This document shows, piece after piece, positions 1 through 6,670 of a stretch of 10,199 nt of DNA (within the stretch, counting starts at the first letter, position 1; each line of letters begins with the position of its first letter). The notes beneath the pieces are model-generated. The model saw nothing but the letters and a program-made list of their open reading frames with translations. It was not told the origin of the DNA and ran no database searches. Both the position numbers and the translations under genes were made by a program. The stretch lies in NCBI GenBank assembly GCA_020435865.1, contig JAGQYZ010000170.1:1-10199 (forward strand), given 5' to 3'. Origin of the DNA: Aequorivita sp. (GTDB lineage Bacteria > Bacteroidota > Bacteroidia > Flavobacteriales > Flavobacteriaceae).

Positions 1-1924
1 TTTTGGTGATCATTTGGTTAATCTTGTTGTCTTCAACAATCATTACAGCTTTGTTATCGAAAGAGTTGTTCTCAAAAACTACTTCAATTTCATTTATATT
101 AGCTTCTATACCTTTATCTTCTGCTATGTCATAGTTTATGTTGAACCAAAATTTTGAGCCTTCACCCAATTTACTTTCTAAAAATATTTTGCTTCCCATC
201 AATTCCAAGAGATTTTTAACAATGGAAAGACCCAATCCAGTTCCGCCATATTTTCTATTAATTTGAAGCGAACCTTGAGCGAAAGATTCAAAAATGGTAT
301 TTTGTTTTTTCTTTGAAATACCATCTCCAGTATCTTCAACTTCAAAATGGACAACCACTTTTTTTGCAGTCTTTTCCGCATTTTTTACGCGAACCCAAAT
401 AGTGCCGTTTTCGGTAAACTTGATTGAATTGCTTATAAGGTTGATAAGGATTTGCGATATTTTCAATGAATCACCAATCACTTCATTAGGAAGGGAGGTG
501 TCATATTCATAATTAATAGTATTGTTTTTCGCCTCTGCAGATTTTTTTAAAGCTGTAAGCACGCCGTCTATCCTTTTTTTCAAATGAAAAGGAACTTTTT
601 CAATTTCCACTTTATTGGCTTCCAGTTTGTTAAGATCAAGAATATTATTAATGAGTGAAAGCAAATATTCTCCAGAAAATTTAAGAGAATTTAGATGTTC
701 TCTTTGCTCGGGTTTTGGGTCTTCCTCCAAAAGTAAGTGGGTCAATCCAGTAACCGTATACATTGGTGTTCTGAGCTCATGCGTTATTGTTGAAAGAAAA
801 AGCGCTTTGGCTTGTGAAGCCTTTTCGGCATTTTCTTTTGCTTCTTGCAGCTCTGTGTTTTTATCTTGCAACAACTCGTTTGCTTTTGCCCTTAAATTAT
901 TGTTTTTGTAGAGCGAAAGCGTTAATAATGAAAGTATTAATATTAAGGCAATACTCAACCAGCCTGTTAGTTTTCCAAGGAAAAGCGATTTGTCCTTTTT
1001 AGTTAAGTCGTTCTTTTGGCTAGCAATGGTTTCTTTTAAATCACCAATTGCAGATTCTGCTTGTATCCCACGTTCAATTGCTTTTAAATGTATTTGTTTC
1101 AAGGAATCTTTTTGATGTAAATAAGACTTTAATTCTTCTTCTGCCAGCTGACCCCTTTTTTCAGCAATTAGTATCTGTGAATTAATACGGTGATTTTCAA
1201 TCAATAGTTTTGAAAATCCTTGCGAATAAGCAATTTCAGAAACTAATTTAACATATTGCTTTGCTTCAATAAGCGGTTTTGTATAGGTTTCGGGATTAAT
1301 TAGGGAAAGCGCATCTGCAAGATTGCTATATGTTGATACCTGTTGAAAGAGAAGACCCTGCTCTTTGAAACCTTCTGCTGCAATTTTAAATTTTTCTACA
1401 GCAGTATTGTAATCTCCAAGTTGAAGAGCCAACAGGCCATAGCCATAATCAGTGTTAACTTTACTTTTTGTATCGTCAAGTTTTGTGTAAAGTGAATCTG
1501 CTTTTGCCAGATATGCTTCCGATTCTGAATAGCTTCTAGTTGAAATAAGTATTTCGCCGTAAAGATTGTAAATTTTTGCAAGCTTGTATTCGTTTCGATT
1601 TGCTTCTGCATTTTTTATAGCTATTTTAGCTATTTCAGATGCTTTATCAAAATATTCTAGATTGTAATAAAGTTCGGCTATGCCTAACTCAACATCAGGC
1701 TTATAGCTTTTATATTTAGGTAACATTGCCAATTTATTGGCATCGTTCAAGTTTTTTACGGCTTCAATAAAATCTTCCTTTTCAAGAGCCTTTGTAGCGT
1801 TATACTGAAGTTGTTTTATAGCTACAATGGTATCCTTTATTTGGCTTGAAAAGGATTTTGTAGAAAATAGTGCACACACAAGAAGAAGCACGATAATCTT
1901 GTATTTCAAAAACAGTTGGCGCAT
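1..1924 (-). CDS. TPR-containing hybrid sensor histidine kinase (C-terminus outside window)
   Basis: This is a membrane sensor kinase of a two-component system that passes phosphate from a His to a receiver Asp. I read 641 codons in frame from the ATG at 1924 to the window edge. Residues 1-27 look like a signal peptide. Residues about 30-270 are helical repeats of TPR type and would be periplasmic. A membrane helix follows at about 317-339, then a charged coiled coil (341-372). The DHp domain has the phospho-acceptor H382 in HELRTP. The ATPase domain shows an N box (N495, N499), a G1 box DTGDG (531-535) and a G2 box GGTGLGLS (560-567). At 628-637 MIVEDNKINQ marks the first strand of a receiver domain with acidic pair E631-D632. 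The phospho-acceptor Asp and any output domain lie outside the window. The signal sensed cannot be inferred. The gene starts 31 bases after the gapA stop. Confidence 0.93.
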   Translation of the reverse strand, partial: MRQLFLKYKIIVLLLVCALFSTKSFSSQIKDTIVAIKQLQYNATKALEKEDFIEAVKNLNDANKLAMLPKYKSYKPDVELGIAELYYNLEYFDKASEIAKIAIKNAEANRNEYKLAKIYNLYGEILISTRSYSESEAYLAKADSLYTKLDDTKSKVNTDYGYGLLALQLGDYNTAVEKFKIAAEGFKEQGLLFQQVSTYSNLADALSLINPETYTKPLIEAKQYVKLVSEIAYSQGFSKLLIENHRINSQILIAEKRGQLAEEELKSYLHQKDSLKQIHLKAIERGIQAESAIGDLKETIASQKNDLTKKDKSLFLGKLTGWLSIALILILSLLTLSLYKNNNLRAKANELLQDKNTELQEAKENAEKASQAKALFLSTITHELRTPMYTVTGLTHLLLEEDPKPEQREHLNSLKFSGEYLLSLINNILDLNKLEANKVEIEKVPFHLKKRIDGVLTALKKSAEAKNNTINYEYDTSLPNEVIGDSLKISQILINLISNSIKFTENGTIWVRVKNAEKTAKKVVVHFEVEDTGDGISKKKQNTIFESFAQGSLQINRKYGGTGLGLSIVKNLLELMGSKIFLESKLGEGSKFWFNINYDIAEDKGIEANINEIEVVFENNSFDNKAVMIVEDNKINQMITK

Positions 1925-1946
1925 CGGTTAGTTTAAAATGGGGCAA

Positions 1947-1978
1947 TAAATATAGTTATTTCACGGAAATTCTATCAA
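1947..1978 (-). promoter_or_regulatory. Candidate Bacteroidota-type promoter for the sensor kinase
   Basis: Read on the minus strand, a TTG (1978-1976) is followed after 21 bases by TATATTTA (1954-1947), which matches TAnnTTTG except for its last base. Transcription would begin near 1943, about 19 bases before the kinase ATG. The elements overlap the end of gapA. This is a pattern match in AT-rich DNA, where chance hits are common, so the kinase may instead be read through from gapA. Confidence 0.28.
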
Positions 1979-2954
1979 TTAAATCTATAATTCTAGCTGA
2001 ATAGCCAATTTCGTTATCATACCATCCAATGATTTTCACCATTTTTCCAATGACTGAAGTCATTCCCGCATCAAAAATACAGGAGTGCGTATTGCCTACT
2101 ATATCTATTGAAACGATTGGGTCTTCAGTATATTGAAGTATTCCGGCAAGTGAATTTTTAGATGCTTTTTTGAAGGCAGCATTTATTTCTTCAATAGAAG
2201 CTTCTTTTTTAACATTTACTGTTATATCTGTCAAAGATCCATCGGGTACAGGAACTCGAATGCCACAACCACCAATAACATCAGAAAGTTCTGGAAAAAT
2301 TTTTGTTAAAGCCTTTGCCGCGCCAGTGGTTGTTGGAACAATGGATTGTCCTGCAGCTCGTGCACGCCTTAAATCCCTGTGTGGCTGATCGTGTAAGCTT
2401 TGGTCGGTGGTATAAGAGTGAATTGTAGTAATGTATGCCTGTTCAATACCGCAAAGTTCATTGATTATTTTCAGCATTGGTGCGGCATTGTTAGTGGTGC
2501 AGGAAGCGTTTGAAATAATTAAATCTTTTGAATCTAGAATTGATTCATTTACACCAAGAACCACTGTTTTAATATCGTCATCTAATGGCGGGACAGAGAG
2601 GATTACTTTTTTAGCTCCGTTTTTTAAATGGTTTTTAAGTTGTTCTTTTCTTTTGAATTTGCCAGTGCTTTCTATAACGATATCTACATTTTCCCAACGA
2701 ATATCTTCTATATTTTTTTCCGAAGAAAACGTCACCTTCTTTCCAGCAATGGTAATTTCGTTTTCTAAATATGAGATATCTTTTTTTAAAACTCCATGAA
2801 TGCTGTCATATTTTAAAAGATGGCTCAGCGTTCTTGTATCTGCCAAATCGTTTACTGCAACAACTTCAATAGTAGGATGGTTCAGCAATAGTCTAAAAAG
2901 ATTGCGTCCAATACGCCCAAAACCATTAATGCCAACAGTTGTTTTTTTATCCAT
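1956..2954 (-). CDS. gapA: Type I glyceraldehyde-3-phosphate dehydrogenase
   Basis: This cytoplasmic tetrameric enzyme oxidises glyceraldehyde 3-phosphate to 1,3-bisphosphoglycerate in glycolysis, and can run in reverse in gluconeogenesis. The 332-residue product has the usual family length. The Rossmann motif NGFGRIGR covers 10-17. N35-D36 is the pair that favours NAD. The catalytic C152 lies in SNASCTTN and the paired base is H179. HRDLRRARAA (192-201), PTTTGAAKA (207-215) and the C-terminal WYDNEIGY (311-318) are all present. Residue 156, normally a second Cys, is Asn. At the cofactor-selecting loop, Q190-P191 keeps the Pro seen in NAD enzymes, so I infer NAD preference. I chose the ATG at 2954 because the Rossmann fold begins right after it. 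The in-frame ATG at 3014 would add 20 atypical residues and overlap lipA. The start lies 13 bases after the lipA stop, so the two are probably co-transcribed. Confidence 0.96.
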   Translation of the reverse strand: MDKKTTVGINGFGRIGRNLFRLLLNHPTIEVVAVNDLADTRTLSHLLKYDSIHGVLKKDISYLENEITIAGKKVTFSSEKNIEDIRWENVDIVIESTGKFKRKEQLKNHLKNGAKKVILSVPPLDDDIKTVVLGVNESILDSKDLIISNASCTTNNAAPMLKIINELCGIEQAYITTIHSYTTDQSLHDQPHRDLRRARAAGQSIVPTTTGAAKALTKIFPELSDVIGGCGIRVPVPDGSLTDITVNVKKEASIEEINAAFKKASKNSLAGILQYTEDPIVSIDIVGNTHSCIFDAGMTSVIGKMVKIIGWYDNEIGYSARIIDLIDRISVK

Positions 2955-2967
2955 TTCAGAAGTGGTT

Positions 2968-3840
2968 TTAAGTGAGATGTTTTTGTGCTTTGTACGAAGA
3001 GCGTACCAAAGCACCGCTTTCCACGTGGCGGAAACCCATTTCCAGACCTACGGTTTCATATTTTTTGAACTGTTCTGGAGTAATAAATTCTTTCACGGGC
3101 AAATGTTTTTTTGAAGGCTGTAGATACTGCCCGATGGTCAATACATCTAGCCCAACGGTGCGTAAATCTTGCATAGTTTGTAAAACTTCCTCTTCCTTTT
3201 CACCCAAACCGAGCATAATTCCGCTTTTGGTGCGTAACATTCCAGATTGCTTCAGATAATTTAAAACCGCAAGGCTTCGTTCATATTTTGCCTGAATACG
3301 TACTTCGCGAGTCAACCGCTTTACGGTTTCCATATTGTGGCTAACTATTTCTGGTTTTACGGCAATGATCCTGTCTATGTTTCGAGTGTTTCCTTGAAAA
3401 TCTGGAATTAAGGTTTCCAAAGTAGTTTCAGGATTCATTCTTCGGATTGCCTTAACGGTTTCGGCCCAAATAATAGAGCCCATATCCTTCAAATCGTCCC
3501 GATCTACTGAGGTGATAACTGCATGTTTAATATTCATCAACTTTATGGAGCGAGCTACTTTTTCGGGTTCGTCCCAATCTATGGTTTCTGGGCGCCCAGT
3601 TTTTACACCACAAAAACCGCAGGAACGAGTACAGATGTTTCCCAAAATCATAAAGGTTGCAGTTCCTTCACCCCAACATTCGCCCATATTTGGGCAACTG
3701 CCCGACGTACAGATCGTGTTCAGTTTATATTTTTTTACCACACCGCGCAATTCAGTGTATTTTTTTCCGGTAGGAAGCTTAACGCGTATCCATTTCGGTT
3801 TTGGTGCGGGCTTTTGAATTTCCAAAGTTTCTGTGCTCAT
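2968..3840 (-). CDS. lipA: Lipoyl synthase (radical SAM)
   Basis: LipA inserts two sulfur atoms into octanoyl groups attached to E2 subunits and the glycine-cleavage H protein, giving lipoyl cofactors for pyruvate and 2-oxoglutarate dehydrogenases. The 290-residue length is normal. The auxiliary 4Fe-4S cluster, which is sacrificed as sulfur donor, is bound by C44, C49 and C55 ([12 protein letters not shown]) plus a Ser in the C-terminal RSSY motif (280-283, probably S282). The radical SAM cluster is bound by C70, C74 and C77 in CTRSCGFC. The next Met is residue 52, beyond the first cysteines, which fixes the start at 3840. No lipB or lipoate ligase gene is visible nearby. It lies downstream of a sigma factor gene and 13 bases before gapA, and probably has its own promoter immediately upstream. 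Confidence 0.98.
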   Translation of the reverse strand: MSTETLEIQKPAPKPKWIRVKLPTGKKYTELRGVVKKYKLNTICTSGSCPNMGECWGEGTATFMILGNICTRSCGFCGVKTGRPETIDWDEPEKVARSIKLMNIKHAVITSVDRDDLKDMGSIIWAETVKAIRRMNPETTLETLIPDFQGNTRNIDRIIAVKPEIVSHNMETVKRLTREVRIQAKYERSLAVLNYLKQSGMLRTKSGIMLGLGEKEEEVLQTMQDLRTVGLDVLTIGQYLQPSKKHLPVKEFITPEQFKKYETVGLEMGFRHVESGALVRSSYKAQKHLT

Positions 3841-3848
3841 AAGGGAAA

Positions 3849-3883
3849 CAAAAGTACGAAAATGAAAGTCGAAAAAAGAACAA
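3849..3883 (-). promoter_or_regulatory. Candidate promoter of lipA, close to its start codon
   Basis: On the minus strand TACTTTTG (3856-3849) matches the Bacteroidota -7 consensus TAnnTTTG perfectly. A TTG (3883-3881) lies 24 bases upstream, slightly more than the usual spacing. Only eight bases separate the box from the lipA ATG, so transcription from here would start about five bases before the start codon. The rest of the 108-base gap between lipA and the sigma gene (3841-3948) is purine-rich on the plus strand, and I see no strong terminator in it. Confidence 0.4.
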
Positions 3884-3948
3884 AGAAAAGGGAAGAAAGA
3901 AAAAAATGAAAAGCGGAAATTGAAAATATGAAATGGTTTTTAAGCTTA

Positions 3949-4512
3949 CTACTTTTGAATGATGATTTCTGCAAGTAGCTTTCGGGCACGAAGAAGCCTT
4001 ACTTTTATATTGTTTAGTGGCTCTCTAAGGGTTTGGGAAATTTCATTATAGCTCATCTCTTGAAAATAGCGGAGGTTGATTACGTCCTGGTAGTGCGGTT
4101 TTAGTTGTTTAATATACCTTAAAAGTTCTGCAAGATTTTGTTCGCGAATTAATTTGTCCTCTGGTGTGGGAGAATGGTCCGCAATTTTTTGAACCTGCTC
4201 GTTAGATGTATCTGTGGTATTTGTATAAATGGAAGCATTTTTTTTCCGCGTTTTATCTATTTGGATGTTTTTTGAAATAGCAACAAGCCATGTGGAAAAG
4301 GTATAGTTTTCATCAAAAGTTTCAATTTTATCAAAGGCTTTTGCAAATGTTTCAATGGTTATGTCCTCAGCTTCGTATTCGTTGTGCACTCTTTTGAGCT
4401 GAAAACCATAAACCTCATTCCAATAATAGTCTAACAAAAACTTGAAAGCATCCTGCTTTCCATTTTTTGCTTTCTCAATTTGATGTGCTATTTCTTCCGA
4501 AGTTATTTCCAT
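3949..4512 (-). CDS. ECF-type RNA polymerase sigma factor (sigma-70 family)
   Basis: The 187-residue protein has the two-domain layout of extracytoplasmic-function sigma factors, which direct RNA polymerase to a special promoter set. Region 2 spans about 24-91. It includes the polymerase-binding and -10 recognition segments around YEAEDITIETFAKAF (46-60) and FSTWLVAISKN (72-82), followed by the basic DKTRKK. A polar linker (92-122) leads to region 4 (about 126-182), where SYNEISQTL (154-162) and the basic LLRARKLL (173-180) form the helix-turn-helix that reads the -35 element. The start ATG lies inside the last codons of the glycosyltransferase gene (10-base overlap), indicating translational coupling. 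No anti-sigma gene is adjacent: the next downstream gene is lipA. Its regulon cannot be inferred from this sequence. Confidence 0.94.
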   Translation of the reverse strand: MEITSEEIAHQIEKAKNGKQDAFKFLLDYYWNEVYGFQLKRVHNEYEAEDITIETFAKAFDKIETFDENYTFSTWLVAISKNIQIDKTRKKNASIYTNTTDTSNEQVQKIADHSPTPEDKLIREQNLAELLRYIKQLKPHYQDVINLRYFQEMSYNEISQTLREPLNNIKVRLLRARKLLAEIIIQK

Positions 4513-5600
4513 CGCGAGTTTTTTTCGCTGCTGTTGGAAATAAAGATACTTAATTGAGTGAAGATTAAAAACAATTCATAAAAAGGAATGAACGGAATTA
4601 AATCCTGTTCTTTCAATTTTTTGGCTGCATTACCAATAATTAGATACTGAAAAACAATTCTTATAAAGATAATACTTAGTCCAAAGGCCCAAAAATTAGT
4701 ACATAAACTTATGGGAGCCAATAGCCAAAACAATAAATTGCAGCTATAATAAACAACCAAAAGAAAACGATGCTTTGCCTTGTATAGCTTTGCAGTGGAA
4801 TAATGTCTTTTTTTCTGAATAAGCCACTTTTTCTTATCTTTTTTCGGAAATGAATATGTAAAGGCTTCTGGTTCTATGCAAATAGCAACATTTTTAGAAG
4901 TTGCGGCTTCATTCACAAAAAGGTCGTCATCACCTGAAGGGATTTTTATGTGGCTCATAAAGCCATTGTTTTCATAGTAAAGAGTACTGGTATACGCTAA
5001 ATTTCGTCCCACGCCCATATAAGGATTTCCAACTTTAGCATATGAAAAATATTGAACCGCAGTCATCAAGGTTTCAAAACGGATTAATTTGTTTAAAAAC
5101 CCCGGGCTTTTTTCATAAGCACCATAACCCAAAACTAACTGCTTTTCATCTGAAAATTTAGAGGCCATTATAGCTAGCCACTCTGATGATGCGGGATAGC
5201 AATCTGCATCGGTAAAAACGAGCCTGGTGTTTTTTGCGCGTTTAATGCCAAGGGTTAAAGCGTATTTTTTATTAGCCCAGAAGGCTTCATTGTTTTTTAC
5301 ATTAACAATTTGGATACGCGGATCCTTTTCAGCAAAACTTTCCATTATGACCAAAGTTTCATCAACTGAAGCATCGTTAATAAGGATAATTTCAAAGTTA
5401 GGATAGTGCTGTTTTTGCCAAAGGGGAATATTCTTTTTAAGATTTTCAGCTTCGTTTTTCGCACAGATAATTAGGGAAACGGGATATTTTTCAGAAGTAT
5501 TTTTTCCAGAAATCTTTAAAAAGGAAAATTTAGAAAAAAAGAGGAGATAATAAACACAATTAATCAACGCAATCGCACTGAAAATGTAAAGTAGCACCAT
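4503..5600 (-). CDS. Membrane-anchored family 2 glycosyltransferase
   Basis: The 365-residue protein has a membrane helix at 2-23, a cytosolic GT-A catalytic domain (about 39-270) and three more hydrophobic segments near 280-302, 304-325 and 335-355. Catalytic-domain signs are VSLIICAKNEAENL (41-54), the nucleotide-sugar strand ILINDAS (72-78), the metal-binding TDAD (130-133), an acidic SGDDD (222-226) where the general base is expected, and QKKRHY (262-267) in the position of the Q-x-x-R-W motif of processive enzymes. It probably transfers a sugar from a nucleotide donor to a lipid or polysaccharide at the inner membrane face. Donor and product are unknown. No other glycan genes are nearby, so it is unlikely to belong to a local polysaccharide cluster. 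It sits 60 bases after the small cysteine protein, and its stop overlaps the sigma factor start. Confidence 0.92.
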   Translation of the reverse strand: MVLLYIFSAIALINCVYYLLFFSKFSFLKISGKNTSEKYPVSLIICAKNEAENLKKNIPLWQKQHYPNFEIILINDASVDETLVIMESFAEKDPRIQIVNVKNNEAFWANKKYALTLGIKRAKNTRLVFTDADCYPASSEWLAIMASKFSDEKQLVLGYGAYEKSPGFLNKLIRFETLMTAVQYFSYAKVGNPYMGVGRNLAYTSTLYYENNGFMSHIKIPSGDDDLFVNEAATSKNVAICIEPEAFTYSFPKKDKKKWLIQKKRHYSTAKLYKAKHRFLLVVYYSCNLLFWLLAPISLCTNFWAFGLSIIFIRIVFQYLIIGNAAKKLKEQDLIPFIPFYELFLIFTQLSIFISNSSEKNSRWK

Positions 5601-5660
5601 AGAGAATTATGAATGTTGATTTGCGTTTGAAATTTGAGATTTATTTGTTCCCAATAGCTA

Positions 5661-5879
5661 TCAGGATGGTCTTTGGATTTTGGAATTTTCGCCAGAGCAA
5701 GTATCAAACTGATCTGGAGTTTTTCCGCAAAAACCGCAGGCTTGGCCTTCTTTGTTCAAAAAAGGACTTTGACTGGCACAGGTTCCAGCAAATTTTCCGT
5801 CTTTTTTAGCCCATAGTTTTATTGCAATACCTGCAACTGCAAGTAATAATAATGCTAATGTGATAAATAAAAGTTTCAT
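5661..5879 (-). CDS. Small four-cysteine membrane protein, unknown function
   Basis: The 72-residue product begins with a hydrophobic helix (2-20) directly followed by KLWAKK. This could be a signal anchor with the tail inside the cell by the positive-inside rule, or an uncleaved or cleaved export signal. The short polar tail carries C34, C48, C51 and C61, the middle pair as CGFCGKTP. This is the ligand number for a zinc or iron site, or for two disulfides. I recall similar small proteins annotated only as membrane or secreted protein in flavobacterial genomes, often beside a glycosyltransferase and sigma factor. I cannot name a family. Codon use and base composition resemble the neighbours, and it heads the minus-strand run of six genes. 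It is likely a real gene because its start is preceded by a promoter-like box and its cysteine pattern is compact. Confidence 0.82.
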   Translation of the reverse strand: MKLLFITLALLLLAVAGIAIKLWAKKDGKFAGTCASQSPFLNKEGQACGFCGKTPDQFDTCSGENSKIQRPS

Positions 5880-5907
5880 CTTTATTGATTAATTATTAAA
5901 AAAAAGT

Positions 5908-5952
5908 TGGAATGCCAAAAAAATTCCTTAAAATTATAAGGTTGGCATTTCA
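5908..5952 (-). promoter_or_regulatory. Bulged inverted repeat in the leader of the four-cysteine gene
   Basis: The 11-base arms 5908-5918 and 5942-5952 are reverse complements except for one position, built around AATGCCAA and TTGGCATT. Inside lies a second pair, CCTTA (5926-5930) and TAAGG (5937-5941), with a six-base loop. The two stems stack on one side and are separated by a seven-base bulge on the other. In the minus-strand transcript the inner stem is followed by AA and then seven Us, which resembles a weak terminator or attenuator. As DNA it could equally be an operator between two divergent genes. No gene ends here on either strand, so an ordinary terminator makes little sense. Confidence 0.4.
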
Positions 5953-5970
5953 TGACTTTATTTGAAAGTG

Positions 5971-5978
5971 CAAAAATA
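5971..5978 (-). promoter_or_regulatory. Candidate -7 box for the four-cysteine gene
   Basis: TATTTTTG on the minus strand matches TAnnTTTG at all fixed positions. A start near 5967 would give a leader of about 88 bases containing the bulged hairpin. No TTG lies at the proper distance upstream, which weakens the call. Confidence 0.3.
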
Positions 5979-5990
5979 CAATCTTTCTTG

Positions 5991-6019
5991 TTGTTTTGCT
6001 TGGAATTTAAGTATTTTTA
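5991..6019 (+). promoter_or_regulatory. Candidate promoter of the fasciclin lipoprotein gene
   Basis: A TTG at 5991-5993 is followed after 18 bases by TATTTTTA (6012-6019), one base off TAnnTTTG. Transcription would start near 6024, about 20 bases before the ATG at 6044. This is a pattern match only, but spacing and distance are right for a Bacteroidota promoter. Confidence 0.35.
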
Positions 6020-6043
6020 GCCTCCATTTTAAATATTTTAACG

Positions 6044-6670
6044 ATGCCAAAACCATTTACTTTTTTAATAATTTCAATGTTCGCCATACTGGCGTTTTCT
6101 TGTAAAAATGAAACTAAAGATGCCAAAAAAGTTGAGGCTAATAGTGCTGTAATAGATACCCTACATGAACCACCAGTGAAACGAGCTCCTAAAAAAGATT
6201 TGACGCCTGAAGATATTGCAGTAATAAAAAGTGTAATGGCGCGCATAATGACCGAACCACAGTTAAAAAAATATGCAAGTTATTTAGTAACCTCTGGTAT
6301 TGGAACTACTCTTTTAGAGGATAAGGGCCCGTTTACTGTTTTTGCACCTTCAACAACTGTCTTGGAATCTTTAACGACTGAGAAAAAGAGGTTTTACTCT
6401 ATGCCAGACAATAAGCCGAAGTTGGCTGAAATGCTAAAATCATACATTGTTGAAGGCAAGTTTGATAAAGATACCTTACTACAAACTATTAATAAAAGTG
6501 GAAGAGTAAAACTAAAAACATTGTCTGGAATTACCTTAACAGCTACAAAATCTGGAGAAGACATTATTATTTCTGACAAAAAAGGGGCGAAGGCGAAAGT
6601 AGTTAAAGGAAGTATTGAAAGTTCAAATGGAACGGTTTATGTTGTTGATGGGTTGCTTAATTCAAACTAG
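6044..6670 (+). CDS. Fasciclin (FAS1) domain lipoprotein
   Basis: The 208-residue product starts with a lipoprotein-type signal (1-19) ending in LAFS before C20, the probable lipid-bearing cysteine. CKNETKD after cleavage has charged residues soon after the Cys, like surface-export signals described for Bacteroidota lipoproteins. A Lys/Glu/Pro-rich linker (21-52) leads to one FAS1 domain (about 70-206). The H1 motif is GPFTVFAPS (95-103) and the H2 motif is GTVYVVDGLLN (196-206). Between them the usual Tyr-His pair reads Y134-I135, so the conserved His is missing. FAS1 domains mostly mediate adhesion or matrix contacts. The ligand here is unknown. The gene is monocistronic, divergent from the cysteine-protein run, and its stop overlaps that of murB on the other strand. 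Confidence 0.9.
   Translation: MPKPFTFLIISMFAILAFSCKNETKDAKKVEANSAVIDTLHEPPVKRAPKKDLTPEDIAVIKSVMARIMTEPQLKKYASYLVTSGIGTTLLEDKGPFTVFAPSTTVLESLTTEKKRFYSMPDNKPKLAEMLKSYIVEGKFDKDTLLQTINKSGRVKLKTLSGITLTATKSGEDIIISDKKGAKAKVVKGSIESSNGTVYVVDGLLNSN

Noticed and set aside
615..1002. Plus-strand open frames opposite the histidine kinase
   Set aside because: The minus strand is one uninterrupted 641-codon kinase with all boxes in order. The plus-strand frames are low-complexity antisense readings.
2955..3014. 20-codon N-terminal extension of GAPDH from an upstream ATG
   Set aside because: It would overlap the lipA end, and the Rossmann fold of the family begins immediately after the internal Met at 2954.
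2431..3114. Plus-strand open frames opposite gapA and lipA
   Set aside because: They are shadows of two well-supported enzymes with complete catalytic motifs, and carry no motifs themselves.
3523..3909. 128-codon open frame on the plus strand opposite lipA
   Set aside because: It lies antisense to a certain lipA gene, the translation has no recognisable domain or signal, and it extends only because lipA codon use leaves few stops in this frame.
3890..3948. Possible terminator after the sigma factor gene
   Set aside because: The stretch is purine-rich with short A and T runs, but I found no stable inverted repeat followed by a U tract on the minus strand.
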